A DNA stretch of 64,000 bases from JAPOXR01 sp965116115 (GTDB taxonomy: Bacteria > Pseudomonadota > Alphaproteobacteria > Rhodobacterales > Rhodobacteraceae). The notes below the pieces were generated by a model. The model saw only the letters and a program-made list of their open reading frames with translations. It was not told where the DNA came from and did no database searches. Positions within the stretch are counted from its first letter, which is position 1. Each line of letters opens with the position of its first letter. The stretch lies in assembly GCA_965116115.1 (NCBI GenBank), contig OZ220486.1, forward strand, positions 1,302,001-1,366,000, written 5' to 3'. The translations under genes and the position numbers were made by a program. Shown one piece after another: positions 17,650 through 27,045 of the stretch.

Positions 17650-17880
17650 GTCCGCCCGTTCAGGAGGCCGGCGCGGTAACCGCGGGCCGCCGAATCGGCA
17701 GGTCTGGAGCGCAGTTCGGCCGCCCGGACGCGGACGGGGCGTGTTTTTCCCAGCCGCGCCGTTCACGCAGCAGCTTGTTGACCAGGACCGCCGGCTTGCG
17801 CATGACGGCGGTAAGGGCGACCTTATGACATTTCCCCCGCTCGGTGAGCCGGCTGTAGAATTCGGACATATCTTTATTGG
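17650..17880 (-). pseudogene. IS110-family transposase C-terminal remnant
   Basis: Minus-strand residues NKDMSEFYSRLTERGKCHKV, then ALTAVMRKPAVLVNKLLRERR, match the conserved C-terminus of IS110/IS1111 transposases. The rest of the gene is cut off by IS630 copy 2, which begins at 17887. Confidence 0.7.
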
Positions 17881-17886
17881 TAACTA

Positions 17887-19246
17887 GTAGTCTGACACAG
17901 TGATAATGATGGTAATCGTGGTTTGGCGGACGTCCTGGTTTCTGGTGTTGACGCTCCGTTGAAATCATGGCAGCAGCCTCAGTCTGAACGAAGACAAATG
18001 CTGTCGGCCGGGTATTTCAGCCGGATTCTGAGCAGGAATCCAGCGGCTGAGGCCTGTTTCGCGCCGGCGGCGATTAGCAAGAGGCGGGAAGCTATGACGG
18101 ACTGACAGGAACAAATCGGACGCAAGATACAGCATGTGCGGCTCGAAGATCATGAACGGGCTGAATCAGAGGAGATCGTTTCATCCGGCCGCGGTTCGGC
18201 CGAGCGGCGGCGGCGGGCGCATATTCTTCTTCTCACGGATGAGAACCGGAAGAGCGGCGCGCGCGCCGATGCCGACGCCGCCGATTCCGTCGGTGTCGGC
18301 ACGGCGACTGTCGAGCGGCTCCGCCGGCGTTTCGTCGAGGAGGGTACAGCGGCTCTGGAGCGCAGGCCGCATTCGAACCGCGTTCCTCCGAAGCTTGACG
18401 GCGAGGGCGAGGCGAAGCTGACGATGATCGCCTGTTCGGAACCTCCCGAAGGGCGTTCCTCACAGCCGCCGGCCCTGCTCGGCGAGCGGCTGGTCGCGTT
18501 GAATGTCGTCGATGGCATTTCCCGGGAGACGGTCAGGAGGACATTAAAAAAAACGATTTGAAACCGCACCTTACGCGGTGCTGGCGCATTCCGGCGGCGA
18601 AAAGCTGCGACTTCGCATACTCGATGGAGGATGTGCTCAGGGTTTATCAGCGGAAGTTCAAAGAGGACGAGGTGCTGGCCTGCACAGCCGAGGCGAGCAA
18701 GCAGCAGACGAAGGAGGTCCGCATGGCTTTGCCGACCGCTCCCGGCCGGCCGGCGCGCTTCGACTGCGAATACGAGCGCAACGGGACGGCGAATCTGTTC
18801 ATGGTTCATGCGCCGCTTGCAGGCCAGGGCATGTCAAAATCACCGACCGCCGGACGAAGAAAGATTTCGCCGAACTCCTCAGAGAGATCGCCGATGTTCA
18901 CTTCCCCGGCAAAAAAATCGTGCCAGCCATGGACAACGCATGAGCTGTCGAGTCTTTACCATGCTTTTCCGCCGGAGCAGGCCGGCAGGCTCTGCGAGCG
19001 TTTCGAGGTTCATCACACGCCGAAACACGGCAGCTGGCTGAACATCGCCGAGAGCGGAATCAGCGTGCTGAGCCGTCAGTGCCTGTCCCGGCGCATTCCC
19101 GACCGGGAGACGCTCTGCCGCGAGGTTTCGGCATGGGAAAAAGCGCGCAACGCCGACCCGGCCCCGGTCAAACAGCGGTTCACCGCCGAAGACGCGCGCA
19201 CTGAACTGCATTCTTTGTAGCTGTCAATATAACAATGACAGACTAC
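17887..19246 (+). mobile_element. IS630-family element, copy 2
   Basis: The left end GTAGTCTGACACAG follows CTA at 17884-17886. The right end CAATGACAGACTAC stops at 19246, but the expected TA is AA, so the right target copy has mutated. 1360 bp; the transposase is frameshifted twice. Confidence 0.75.
18136..19220 (+). pseudogene. IS630-family transposase, copy 2, frameshifted
   Basis: The first frame (18136-18561, 141 aa) ends RRTLKKTI at an A8 tract; the next starts there (18558) with KPHLTRCWRIP. A second shift follows in APLAGQGMSKSPTAG, where copy 1 reads APLAGWRHVKITD; one base is missing, as in copy 3. The catalytic Glu segment GSWLNIAESGISVLSRQ remains. Programmed slippage at the A tract is plausible, but the second shift makes this copy dead. 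Confidence 0.75.
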
Positions 19247-19249
19247 AAG

Positions 19250-19304
19250 ATAGTCGACAGGCAGCATCGCTCATGCGGGTTTCAACACCAATCGGGACAT
19301 CCCC
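19250..19304. repeat. IS256 terminal fragment
   Basis: About 55 bases equal to the end of the IS256 copies in inverse orientation (GGTTTCAACACCAATC, then GGGACATCCCC ending at 19304). It abuts the right end of IS630 copy 2, so IS630 probably inserted into an older IS256 copy or a deletion joined them. Confidence 0.7.
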
Positions 19305-19961
19305 GATATCCGGACCGCACTACTGTTTCGATGCTGTGATACGATCCTCCGCTCAAAACCTCATGATCCCAAGCACCGGCTTTGTTCCCGCCGTTTCAAA
19401 CACGCGGCATTCGCTGAACTTCAGAATACAGGCCGAATGCGGAAATGCAAATGTATGTCTTGCACCCATTCAGACATGACCGACGGACTGATTCCGCATT
19501 CCCCCATCTCTTGCCGCGCCGCTGCCAGCGTGGTTTTCGCTGGACGGTTTTGAAATAATCACTTGGATTTTTCATACGGGAACTATACCATTAAGGTCCT
19601 GAACAGACTCAGCACGGTCAAATCCAGTGTTATATTGTTCTGTTAAAGCTCAGTTTACAAATCGTGTGCGTGACCTTCCGTCTGCGATAACAAGAAACGT
19701 ACGGGAGAAGGCATTATCCAGTTCAACGCGCTGAAACCATCATATGTGATTGTCGAGATACGAGGACGAGATGCCGCGGTAAAGCCGCAGGACCGCCTTC
19801 AGCCAGTCGTGTCTGAACTTAACCGTCTGAATGCAACGGAGGTTTCGAAAGCGCATTTTCCATGAGCTTATACGATTTGCAGAAGAGTCTTTGGTACTAA
19901 GATGCGCGGCCGAGATTCAGGCCGCCACCACCGCGGTTACGGTTTGCGGCAGGAGGGGAAG
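19305..19961. other. No recognisable gene
   Basis: About 650 bases. A minus-strand frame near 19560 (MKNPSDYFKT) has no recognised family and no clear ribosome site. The 5' region of the AAA ATPase gene falls at the end of this stretch. Confidence 0.45.
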
Positions 19962-21830
19962 ATGGCAGTGTGCGGCATGGACCGGAATCCTTTCCGCCCC
20001 GGCTTCGGCGATCTGCCTCCGGTGCTGGCCGGGCGCGAGGCGCTGAAGCGGGAACTGAATGAGCGGATGGAAGCTCTCCGCAGCGGAGAGCGCCGGGTCT
20101 CCGGGTTTCAGCTCATGGGTCCGCGCGGCTGCGGCAAGACGGCCATGCTCGCCTGGCTTGAGAAAGAGGCTGAGAAAAAGAGGATTGAATCCGTTTTTTT
20201 GTCCATAGAGGCTTTCGCCGGCATTGATATGCTTGTCAGTGTGCTGAAGTTTCTGAAGGGGGGCGTGTTCGGCTTCGGCAAAGGCGACCTGCGCATAGGA
20301 GCCGGCATCGACGGGATTCCCGGGCTGTCTGTTTCCGCAGGGATCGGCGGCGGTCCGGCGGACAGGGCGGCGGCGACCGTCGCCCGGCATCTTGATGAGC
20401 TCGCCCGCCGCCGCCGTCGGCTGCTGGTGCTGGTCGACGAAGCCCACCGTTTGCCGGCCGAAACAGTCCGGCCTTGGTTCGATGCCTTCCAAGCCGTGGC
20501 GCGGAGACGTCCGATGCTGTTGGTAGTCGCCGGCACGCCGGATCTGGAGATGACGCTCAGCATTTCCGGCTCGACCTTCACCGAACGAATCATGGGACGG
20601 TCGGTCGGCCGGCTGGCCCGTGAGGATGCGGCCCGTGCTCTGACCGAACCCTTCGGGGAGCGGGCATATTTCGAGGACCGGGCCCTGTCCGCCGTCCTTG
20701 ACGAAGCGCAGGGCTACCCTTACTTCGTCCAGCTGTGGGGAGAAGCGCTCTGGAACACGGTCGCCGAATCCGGCGTCGCGCGCATCGGCATGCCGCAGGT
20801 CGAGGCTGCCGCCGCGGCGGTTGATGAGGCGCGGCAGAGACTCTATCGCAGGCGGACAGCCGAGATGTTCAGTTCCGGCATTCTGATCCCGGCTGCCGAG
20901 ACGGCGCTGGAAATCGGAAAGGGTCAGCGCCCGACAGCACTTAATTTCAAGTGGACAGCGGACAGGATCGCTGGCGACGGCGACAGGGCCGCGGCGCGCC
21001 GTTCGCTGCTGCACACCGGATTCATCTGGGAGACGAAATCCGGGGAATGGGAATACGGGATTCCGAGCCTCGCCGGGCATGTCGTCGAAGCGGCGGCGCT
21101 GTCCTGCACCCCTGAGGCCGCTGTCAGTCCGTCGCTGGCGGCGGCGGTGCGGCTGCTTAAGGCAAGGAGGACGGCCACGCCCGAGGCCCTGACCCGGGCG
21201 ATGGCGGCGGCGGGGGCCGACGATCTTGCGGCCGATTACCTGAGCATGTTTTGTCAACAGGGCCTGTTAACCACGAAGAAAGGCGGAAAACTCACACTCG
21301 CCGCCCCGCTTCTGGCCGAACAGGTTCTGAAGCGTCTCGGCATTGATCCTGCCGCCGAGGCGCCGGCGGCGCGGAAGGACGGCGAAGAGACGGCGGCCCG
21401 GCTGGTCCGTGAGGGGCGTCTGATAACCCGGCCGGGGATGAAGCGGGCCAGCGAACTGTTCGTCGTGGCCGAGGCCGCTTTCGTTCCCGGCTCGGAATGT
21501 CCGGCGCGGCGCATCCGTGACTTTCTGATCTGGGACCCGGATAAGGACGATCCCGGAGAACTGCGGCCTCTGGGCCTCTTCTATGACGCGTTGTTTCCGG
21601 TCGGACGGGTTCAGGACCGCTGGCTGGCGGTGCGGCAGGACGCCATGATAGCGGAGTTCGAATGTCTGGCCGGGAAATCCGAAGAGAAGCGTTCCGGCCT
21701 GGACGTTTTTATCGCCGCTGTCATGCGGCGGCGGCAGCCGCAGCCGGAGCGATCGCCGCCGGAGAACGACATCGCGCCGACTCCGCCGGCGGAACCTTGG
21801 GATGACGACGGCCCCGCACCCGGAATGTGA
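19962..21830 (+). CDS. AAA/ORC-like ATPase of unknown role
   Basis: 622 aa. Start at 19962, where AGGAGGGGAAG precedes ATG. Residues after NPFRPGFGDLPPVLAGR form an AAA_16/ORC-type ATPase: Walker A GPRGCGKT, Walker B LLVLVDEAHRLP, sensor VVAGTPDLE, then AREDAARALTEPFGE. A winged-helix-like middle and a C-terminal part ending in a Pro-rich acidic tail follow (PPAEPWDDDGPAPGM). Such single ATPases are common in defence islands and on mobile elements; partners are not obvious here. A related, broken ATPase is at 60473. I do not assign a function. Confidence 0.8.
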   Translation: MAVCGMDRNPFRPGFGDLPPVLAGREALKRELNERMEALRSGERRVSGFQLMGPRGCGKTAMLAWLEKEAEKKRIESVFLSIEAFAGIDMLVSVLKFLKGGVFGFGKGDLRIGAGIDGIPGLSVSAGIGGGPADRAAATVARHLDELARRRRRLLVLVDEAHRLPAETVRPWFDAFQAVARRRPMLLVVAGTPDLEMTLSISGSTFTERIMGRSVGRLAREDAARALTEPFGERAYFEDRALSAVLDEAQGYPYFVQLWGEALWNTVAESGVARIGMPQVEAAAAAVDEARQRLYRRRTAEMFSSGILIPAAETALEIGKGQRPTALNFKWTADRIAGDGDRAAARRSLLHTGFIWETKSGEWEYGIPSLAGHVVEAAALSCTPEAAVSPSLAAAVRLLKARRTATPEALTRAMAAAGADDLAADYLSMFCQQGLLTTKKGGKLTLAAPLLAEQVLKRLGIDPAAEAPAARKDGEETAARLVREGRLITRPGMKRASELFVVAEAAFVPGSECPARRIRDFLIWDPDKDDPGELRPLGLFYDALFPVGRVQDRWLAVRQDAMIAEFECLAGKSEEKRSGLDVFIAAVMRRRQPQPERSPPENDIAPTPPAEPWDDDGPAPGM

Positions 21831-21951
21831 CTGCGCATGCGCGGCATACGCTTGATTAGCGAATCCATATCTGTGCAATTACGCATATTTTCTCTTAGAG
21901 CTTGTTTCTAAAGTCGATTAGTATACCGCATATAGTATGCACAAACGTGAT

Positions 21952-23002
21952 TTAAGCGGATTCAAATACTGCACACAGCATTTCAAGCCCATCAGGGTCG
22001 TCCATCTCCAGTCGTCCGTCCAGAAGAACATGGTTCTGGACCGGAACACCGTCCAGCATCGCCGCAATGACCGGCAGGGACGGCCGTTTCTCGTCGGCCA
22101 TTGCCGTTTCCGGTTCCATCTCGGCACTTAGCTCCGGGAGTTCGATCGAAGACTGCGGTCTCAGAAACATGATGTCGTCGCAGATGACTGAGGTGTACCT
22201 CCTCGCGCTCGGCTATACGTGCGATCTCCGCGACCGGGAGATCGACCAGAATCGCGTCGTAGCCGATTTCCTCAACCACGCCGTGATGAATGACATTACC
22301 ACCGGCATCTGCCACTGTTTCCGCGATCCGACCGAACACAGCAGCACGATCTTTCGCGCTCTCGCGGAACCACATCTCCACTTCGATAAGATGTATTTCG
22401 CCCGGATGATTCTCCATTTCTTCGCGCCAGTAGGCGATCGTTTCCTCGGAAACTCGATCTGCGGCTCCCCACGGCCTGATATCGCGCAGACTGGCGAACA
22501 CATCTCGCCACCGTGCAAATCCCCGAGGCAGGCCTTCACCACGCTGCCACCGATCCCACAAGGAAATTAGCTGTTGTAGCGCTTGAATGTCCGGCATGGC
22601 CAAGTACAGGCGCCCGCCGAGCCTCCGGTCCGTTCGGCCCTGGCCCTCTCTACCCCTGCGCGTATCAATCACAAAGAAGTCTTCATCCGGGTCGAATTCG
22701 ATCTCCTCATCGCCCAGAAACTCCAAGCCGCCCACTCGCGCCACGAGTGCCTGAAAGTCTGCCATCGAACCGGCAACCTCCAGCACCAGTGCACGTTCGG
22801 GCGCGATGCTGGCTGGATCGTCACGAAGCGAGATTGCGTCATTCTTCTCGTCCAGAACGCTTGCCAGCCGCCCAAAGGCCGGGCCGAGCCGCTGCCCCTG
22901 CCGTTCGGGCGACAATTTGGCAGTGCGAGGCGCGAAACCCGACGCAACGGGCGGATCCCCGCGCTCGGATGCCGGCAGGGTCAGGAGAGGATACTCGGGC
23001 AT
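21952..23002 (-). pseudogene. ietS: IetS-like subtilisin (S8) peptidase, frameshifted and truncated
   Basis: Starts MPEYPLLTLPASERGDPP seven bases after the AAA gene, as in IetAS (ATPase plus subtilisin) pairs. The long N-terminal region continues to about 22190, where the frame slips: AEREEVHLS must be joined to CDDIMFLRPQSSIELPELS in another frame. This then reaches PVIAAMLDGVPVQNH, the catalytic Asp block of S8 peptidases. It ends at 21952 with ESA-stop; the His and Ser blocks are absent. So the toxin/effector protease is dead while its ATPase partner remains. Confidence 0.7.
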
Positions 23003-23009
23003 GAGCAGT

Positions 23010-23858
23010 TCAGCCGGTATCGAGTTGGCTCGCTCTCGTCCGCCACAGCTTGAGCTGTTCAGCGACGATAGATTTCAGTGAAGCTTCGCCCAATGACAGC
23101 GCGTGGCGTCGGTTAACTCCGTTGCAGAATTCCTCCGCTTCCGCAAAGCTGATCGCGCCCAGAGACTTCGCGATCGTGCTCGGCGCCACCCCCAGCGGTT
23201 CGTCCATCCTGTTTGCGAACGCCTCCAGATAGCGCTTCATCTGTGCCTGTGTCGGCACAGGCAACTCCAGACGAAACTGAAATCGCCGCCACACCGCCCG
23301 GTCAAGAAGTTCCGAGTGGTTCGATGCAGCGACGACGACGGTATAGCTTGGCAAAGCGTCAATCTGCATCAGCAATGACGTCACCACACGCTTAATTTCA
23401 CCGGTTTCGTTCACATCACCGCGTTCCTTACCCACTGCGTCGAACTCGTCGAAGAACAGGACGCAGGGAGTCGTTCGGGCGTAGTCGAACACACGCCGCA
23501 GCCGGCTCGCGGTTTCACCGAGAAAGCTGCCAATGATTGCTTCGTAGCGAACCACGAAAAACTGGACCGCGAGCGCTTCTGCAATCGCCTCGGCGAGTGA
23601 GGTTTTTCCGTTACCGGGAGGTCCCACAAGCAGAATCCGGTGTCGCGGCTCAAGACTATGGGAACGCAACAGGCTTGCCCGTTGTTGCTCCTCGATGAGT
23701 TCCCGGCACGCCTGTTCGCATAGTTCCGGCAAAAAGAGGTCTTCAAGACGCTTTCTCGGCAGCGTTTCGAGCACATAATCCCGTGCCCGTGCCCCCATAT
23801 CCGGGAACATATGGCCCTTTTGCCTGCCGTTGCCGTTACTACGCAATGCCCGAGTCAA
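23010..23858 (-). CDS. ietA: IetA-like AAA+ ATPase
   Basis: 282 aa from a TTG at 23858. The frame is open further upstream (to at least about 23940, reading GEELTAAVEAIIAEERAKQHN), so the true start is uncertain and may have been replaced by the repeat at 23935. It has Walker A GPPGNGKTS, Walker B VLFFDEFDAVGK, sensor VVVAASNHSELLD and the Arg-finger region RAVWRRFQFRLELP. This is the AAA+ ATPase of IetAS-type systems, in which it restrains or activates a subtilisin-like protease. The protease gene directly downstream is broken. Confidence 0.7.
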   Translation of the reverse strand: MTRALRSNGNGRQKGHMFPDMGARARDYVLETLPRKRLEDLFLPELCEQACRELIEEQQRASLLRSHSLEPRHRILLVGPPGNGKTSLAEAIAEALAVQFFVVRYEAIIGSFLGETASRLRRVFDYARTTPCVLFFDEFDAVGKERGDVNETGEIKRVVTSLLMQIDALPSYTVVVAASNHSELLDRAVWRRFQFRLELPVPTQAQMKRYLEAFANRMDEPLGVAPSTIAKSLGAISFAEAEEFCNGVNRRHALSLGEASLKSIVAEQLKLWRTRASQLDTG

Positions 23859-23934
23859 CCGGTCGGCAAGGATGTTGTGCTGCTTGGCACGTTCCTCCGC
23901 GATAATCGCCTCGACCGCCGCCGTTAATTCCTCG

Positions 23935-24020
23935 CCCGTACAACAATGAAATGCATCACCGGGTTCAGCCGGCGGCTCTCTGTCAGAATCAAGCTGTAGC
24001 AGATGTAGCAGATACCCCGC
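23935..24020 (-). repeat. Diverged repeat shared with 30555-30650
   Basis: The minus strand here (AACGCATTTGCGGGG, then CTACAGCTTGATTCTGA and GATGCATTTCAT) matches 30570-30650 on the plus strand with few changes. In both places the coding sense would be NAFAG-LLQLDSDRE. It is not one of the IS ends I recognise. It probably belongs to a lost gene or element that now forms the 5' border of ietA. Bases 24021-24212 hold a G9 run and no gene. Confidence 0.5.
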
Positions 24021-24212
24021 AAATGCGTTTCCGGAGGCCGCGGGTCATGAGGGCGGCGGCAATCCGTCGTGATCCAGCCGCTGGCCGGGGTCAGCCGGCA
24101 GCCGGAAAGTTCAGCTCCGCCTCTTCCAAGCGGTTCGCAGGCGGTTTCAGCGGAGGGGGGGGGCAGCCCGAGCCGCCGCTGAGCCGCCGCCCGGGACCGG
24201 AAATTTTTCGAG

Positions 24213-24262
24213 GACGCCCCTGCCCGGCTTCCAGCGCGCGCTGGAAGCCGGGCAGGGGCGTC
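24213..24262. repeat. Perfect 50-bp palindrome
   Basis: Two 25-base arms (starting GACGCCCCTGCCCGGC and meeting at CGC-GCG) are exact reverse complements with no spacer. It lies just beyond the 3' end of the IS30 remnant. It could extrude a cruciform, or act in RNA as a hairpin; no T tract follows on either strand, so it is not a standard terminator. Confidence 0.8.
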
Positions 24263-24268
24263 AAGGCT

Positions 24269-25245
24269 TCATCCGCCCGCGGCCGCCTCCGCAGCCTCAC
24301 GGAAAGCCTCCGCCGGGGTCCGGTAACCCAGGCAGCGGCGGGGGCGGTTATCAAGCGCGTCCCGCACCCTCCGGACCTCGGCGGGATCTATCGTCCGGAA
24401 GTCCGTCGACTTCGGAAGCTGTTCTCTTGCCAGGCCGTTCGTATGCCCGTTCAAACCCCGGTCGCATGAACGGTACGGGCGGGCGAAGTGAAAGTCCGCG
24501 TCGAGAGCCCGCGAGACCTCCGCGCGCTCCGCGAATTCCTTGCCGTTGTCAGCCGTGATCGTGTGAGTCATGTCGGACACAGGCTGAAGACACTCGATGA
24601 CCGCGGCCCTGGCTGAGGACGACGTCCTTCGCTCAACCTGTTGAAGCAAAGTCAATTTCGTCGCCCGGTCGACAAGCGGAACCAAGGCTCCCCGGTGCCG
24701 GACGCCGATGATCGTGTCCGCTTACCAGTCTCCCGCCCGGGTCTTCTCCTCGACGATCGCGGGCCGCTCGGATATGTCCCTACGGCCCGGAATCACGCCC
24801 CGCCCGGAGCCGTTCCGGCCTCGGCGGCAGCGCTTCCGCCCCCGGCGGCGGAGACAGCGGAACAGGCTTCCCCCCGCCGCCCGGTCCGCATAGATGTGAC
24901 GGTAAATCCAGGTCGGACTCACCGTCATGACACCCGTCATCGCTGAGCGGCCCGAAATCTGCTGCGGGCCTGTCCGTACTTCAGACATATTTCGATGATC
25001 TTCCAGCTCATCGGCGACATCTTGCGGGGAACCGACGAGGCTTCCCGCCGCCGGGTTTCCGCCAGCCGCTGCGCCTGGCGGCAGCGGCAGCCCCGCAGCC
25101 CGGTGTCGCGGGCGAGTTCGCGGCTCACCGTCGACTGCGAGCAGCCGATCTCCGCCGCGATGCCTCTTTGCGAGAAACCGCTTTTCTTCAGCGCCTGAAG
25201 CTGGTAACGGTCAAACCAGGTCAAGCAGTTAAAGCCCGACGGCAT
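24269..25245 (-). pseudogene. IS30-family transposase, broken
   Basis: Three pieces on the minus strand: HTH part RYQLQALKKSGFSQRGIAAE with SQSTVSRELARDTG, a middle SPTWIYRHIYADRAAGG ending REKTRAGDW-like GDW-stop, and the catalytic part ADTIIGVRHRGALVPLVDRA, then TADNGKEFAE and RPYRSCDRGLNGHTNGLARE. IS30 proteins read GDWEADTI; here GAA has become TAA. A further frameshift separates the first two pieces. Confidence 0.8.
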
Positions 25246-25414
25246 GCGATTCCCTCCGTTTTCATCATAGAGAGTATCGCACCCGCTTGACCCGCATACA
25301 ACATGTAGATCTGCCTCAATCGCGGTCTACAGATGAAGCGATGCATTTCGGAGTTTGGCCGGGGCCTTGTTGTCCCCCGAAGCGCCTGCACGGACCAGAG
25401 ATACAAGGAGATCG

Positions 25415-25624
25415 CTACGCGCCATCCTGACCCACCCGCGGCGCCTGTTGCCGATCCAGTTTTTCCACCGCCGCCTCAAGCAGCCAGTTGTTGCGCGAGA
25501 CCAAGACGTCTCTGCTCTTGATGAACCGGTCGATCCGGCGCAGCAGAGGTTCGGGAACCGAGATGGTGATTGCCACCCGATTCAGTCCATTCGCCACTCG
25601 CGGCGAGTGAGCCTCTTCGGACAT
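25415..25624 (-). CDS. Ribbon-helix-helix protein, orphan
   Basis: 69 aa. VAITISVPEPLLRRIDRFI followed by SRNNWLLEAAVEKLDRQ is the strand-helix-helix of CopG/RHH DNA-binding proteins, often antitoxins or plasmid/copy regulators. No toxin gene adjoins; the neighbours are the IS30 remnant and an ISAs1 derivative, so a partner may have been deleted. Bases 25625-25875 contain no recognisable gene, and 25330-25360 repeats a short stretch (GATGCATTTCGGAGTTTG) also present at 32892. Confidence 0.6.
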   Translation of the reverse strand: MSEEAHSPRVANGLNRVAITISVPEPLLRRIDRFIKSRDVLVSRNNWLLEAAVEKLDRQQAPRVGQDGA

Positions 25625-25875
25625 GAGTCGATTCGCCTGATCACTGAGATGTCAGGATGACATCATACTGACTTCCGACAGTCGTATCAACACCAAACAA
25701 CACACCAAACACATGGTATTTCGTATTTCCCCGGTAAGCGGTCAGGTAAAATTTTCTCTTGACTTTGTGCCCTCTGTTTGATCGAATCCGTTACCAAGAT
25801 AAGAGATGACACTGAGCAGACAACACGCCTGCCTGCCGCAGACGCGGCAGCGCAAGCTGCGGATCAGCCGGCAAT

Positions 25876-26361
25876 TAGGACTATCGCTTTTGAATTGTTT
25901 TGCTTGCTGATCAGCGCATTTTGTTCCATCAATGCCTCAATAATGTAAACAGAGGCAGGCACATGGCTGATTTATCTCATATTTTCAACAGCATAACCGA
26001 TCCCTGCCGCAGCAACGCCATGCGGCATGAACTTCACGAAACGCTCATGACCGCTCTTCTGACCGTCATGTCGGGAGGCGAGACATGCGCCGATACAGTC
26101 GAATATGCCGAAATCAAGAAGAAATTCCTGCTTGGGTTCATGGATCTGAAGCACGGCGCGCCGAGCCGCGACGCCTTTTCCGACCTGTTCAACAGCATTG
26201 ATCCTCTCGAACTCGGCATCGTTCCCGCGCCGGGGATCTATGATGCTGTTGAAAATACAGGATAAATCAGATGTCTTCCTGCTTCTGTTCATGTTGTTGA
26301 TGCCTTGATGGAACAAAATGCGCTGACCAGCAAGCAGAAAAATTCAAAAGCGATAGCCCTA
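25876..26361. mobile_element. ISAs1 derivative with two inverted 5' ends
   Basis: 486 bp. Both ends carry the 5' part of the ISAs1 element in opposite orientation: TAGGACTATCGC at 25876 and the complement of TAGGGCTATCGC ending at 26361. Each is followed by about 100 bases of leader and the first transposase codons (SHIFNSITDP on plus, SCIFNSIIDP on minus). The plus arm encodes about 90 N-terminal residues before diverging. No catalytic region remains, so it could move only in trans. Confidence 0.7.
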
Positions 26362-26514
26362 TACCTGGACCGCCCCTCGCCGGCTGCTGGATGCAATATC
26401 GGCCTGCAAAAAGCCACTCGCGCTCGACGTCGCGAAACCCTGAGCACAGCAGTACCGGCCCTGCTCATCCGCAGAAAGATCCGCTGCGACCAAGCTCCCC
26501 GAGCGTCTGCCCGT

Positions 26515-27045
26515 TCACTTCCGCCGCCCGCGCCGCGGGCCGGCTTCCGCCAGATACTCAAGCCGCACGCTGACTTCGCTTGAGGGCAGGAACACCGTCT
26601 CATCCGACTGCCACGCCTTGAGCGCCCGGCTGAGAGTTGATTTGCTGCAAACCGCCGCAGCCTTAAGCTCATCGACCACCCAGAGCACGCCGTGTACCCG
26701 CAGTCCGTTCGCCGCGGCCACCCTGCGCAGCAGAGCGTCGCCCGTGAGCAGGATGCCGGGATAGGCTCGTGCGGTGACCAGACAGAAGCAGTCGTTGGCG
26801 GAGAGGCCCGCATGAACCTCCTTCACGGCGAGTGCCTGACCGACCTCGTACGGTGTCAGGTCGTGCGTGATCATGCCGGCCTTGTCGAGCGCCTGCCAGT
26901 CGGCTTCCGAAAAGTCGAGTACTTCTGACGCCCGCACGGGCAGTGGAATCACGAATCGATAGGGCAGATCGCAAACGACGCCCAGCAGACCTCCCTTGCG
27001 GAGGTCGATCAGGCAAGAGGCGTCGTTGACGATCACGCAGGTCAC
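26515..27045 (-). CDS. PIN-like protein paired with XRE-ImmA
   Basis: 176 aa from a GTG that overlaps the stop of the XRE-ImmA gene (GTGA). It reads VTCVIVNDASCLIDLRKGG with the first PIN Asp, then LSANDCFCLVTARAYPG and LLTGDALLRRVAAANG, matching the later acidic sites of the PIN fold. The C-terminus ends in a basic GPRRGRRK. The same two-gene arrangement stands at 9661-11424, there frameshifted. In this pair the PIN protein is probably a toxin or effector controlled by the regulator; this is inference. Confidence 0.75.
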   Translation of the reverse strand: MTCVIVNDASCLIDLRKGGLLGVVCDLPYRFVIPLPVRASEVLDFSEADWQALDKAGMITHDLTPYEVGQALAVKEVHAGLSANDCFCLVTARAYPGILLTGDALLRRVAAANGLRVHGVLWVVDELKAAAVCSKSTLSRALKAWQSDETVFLPSSEVSVRLEYLAEAGPRRGRRK

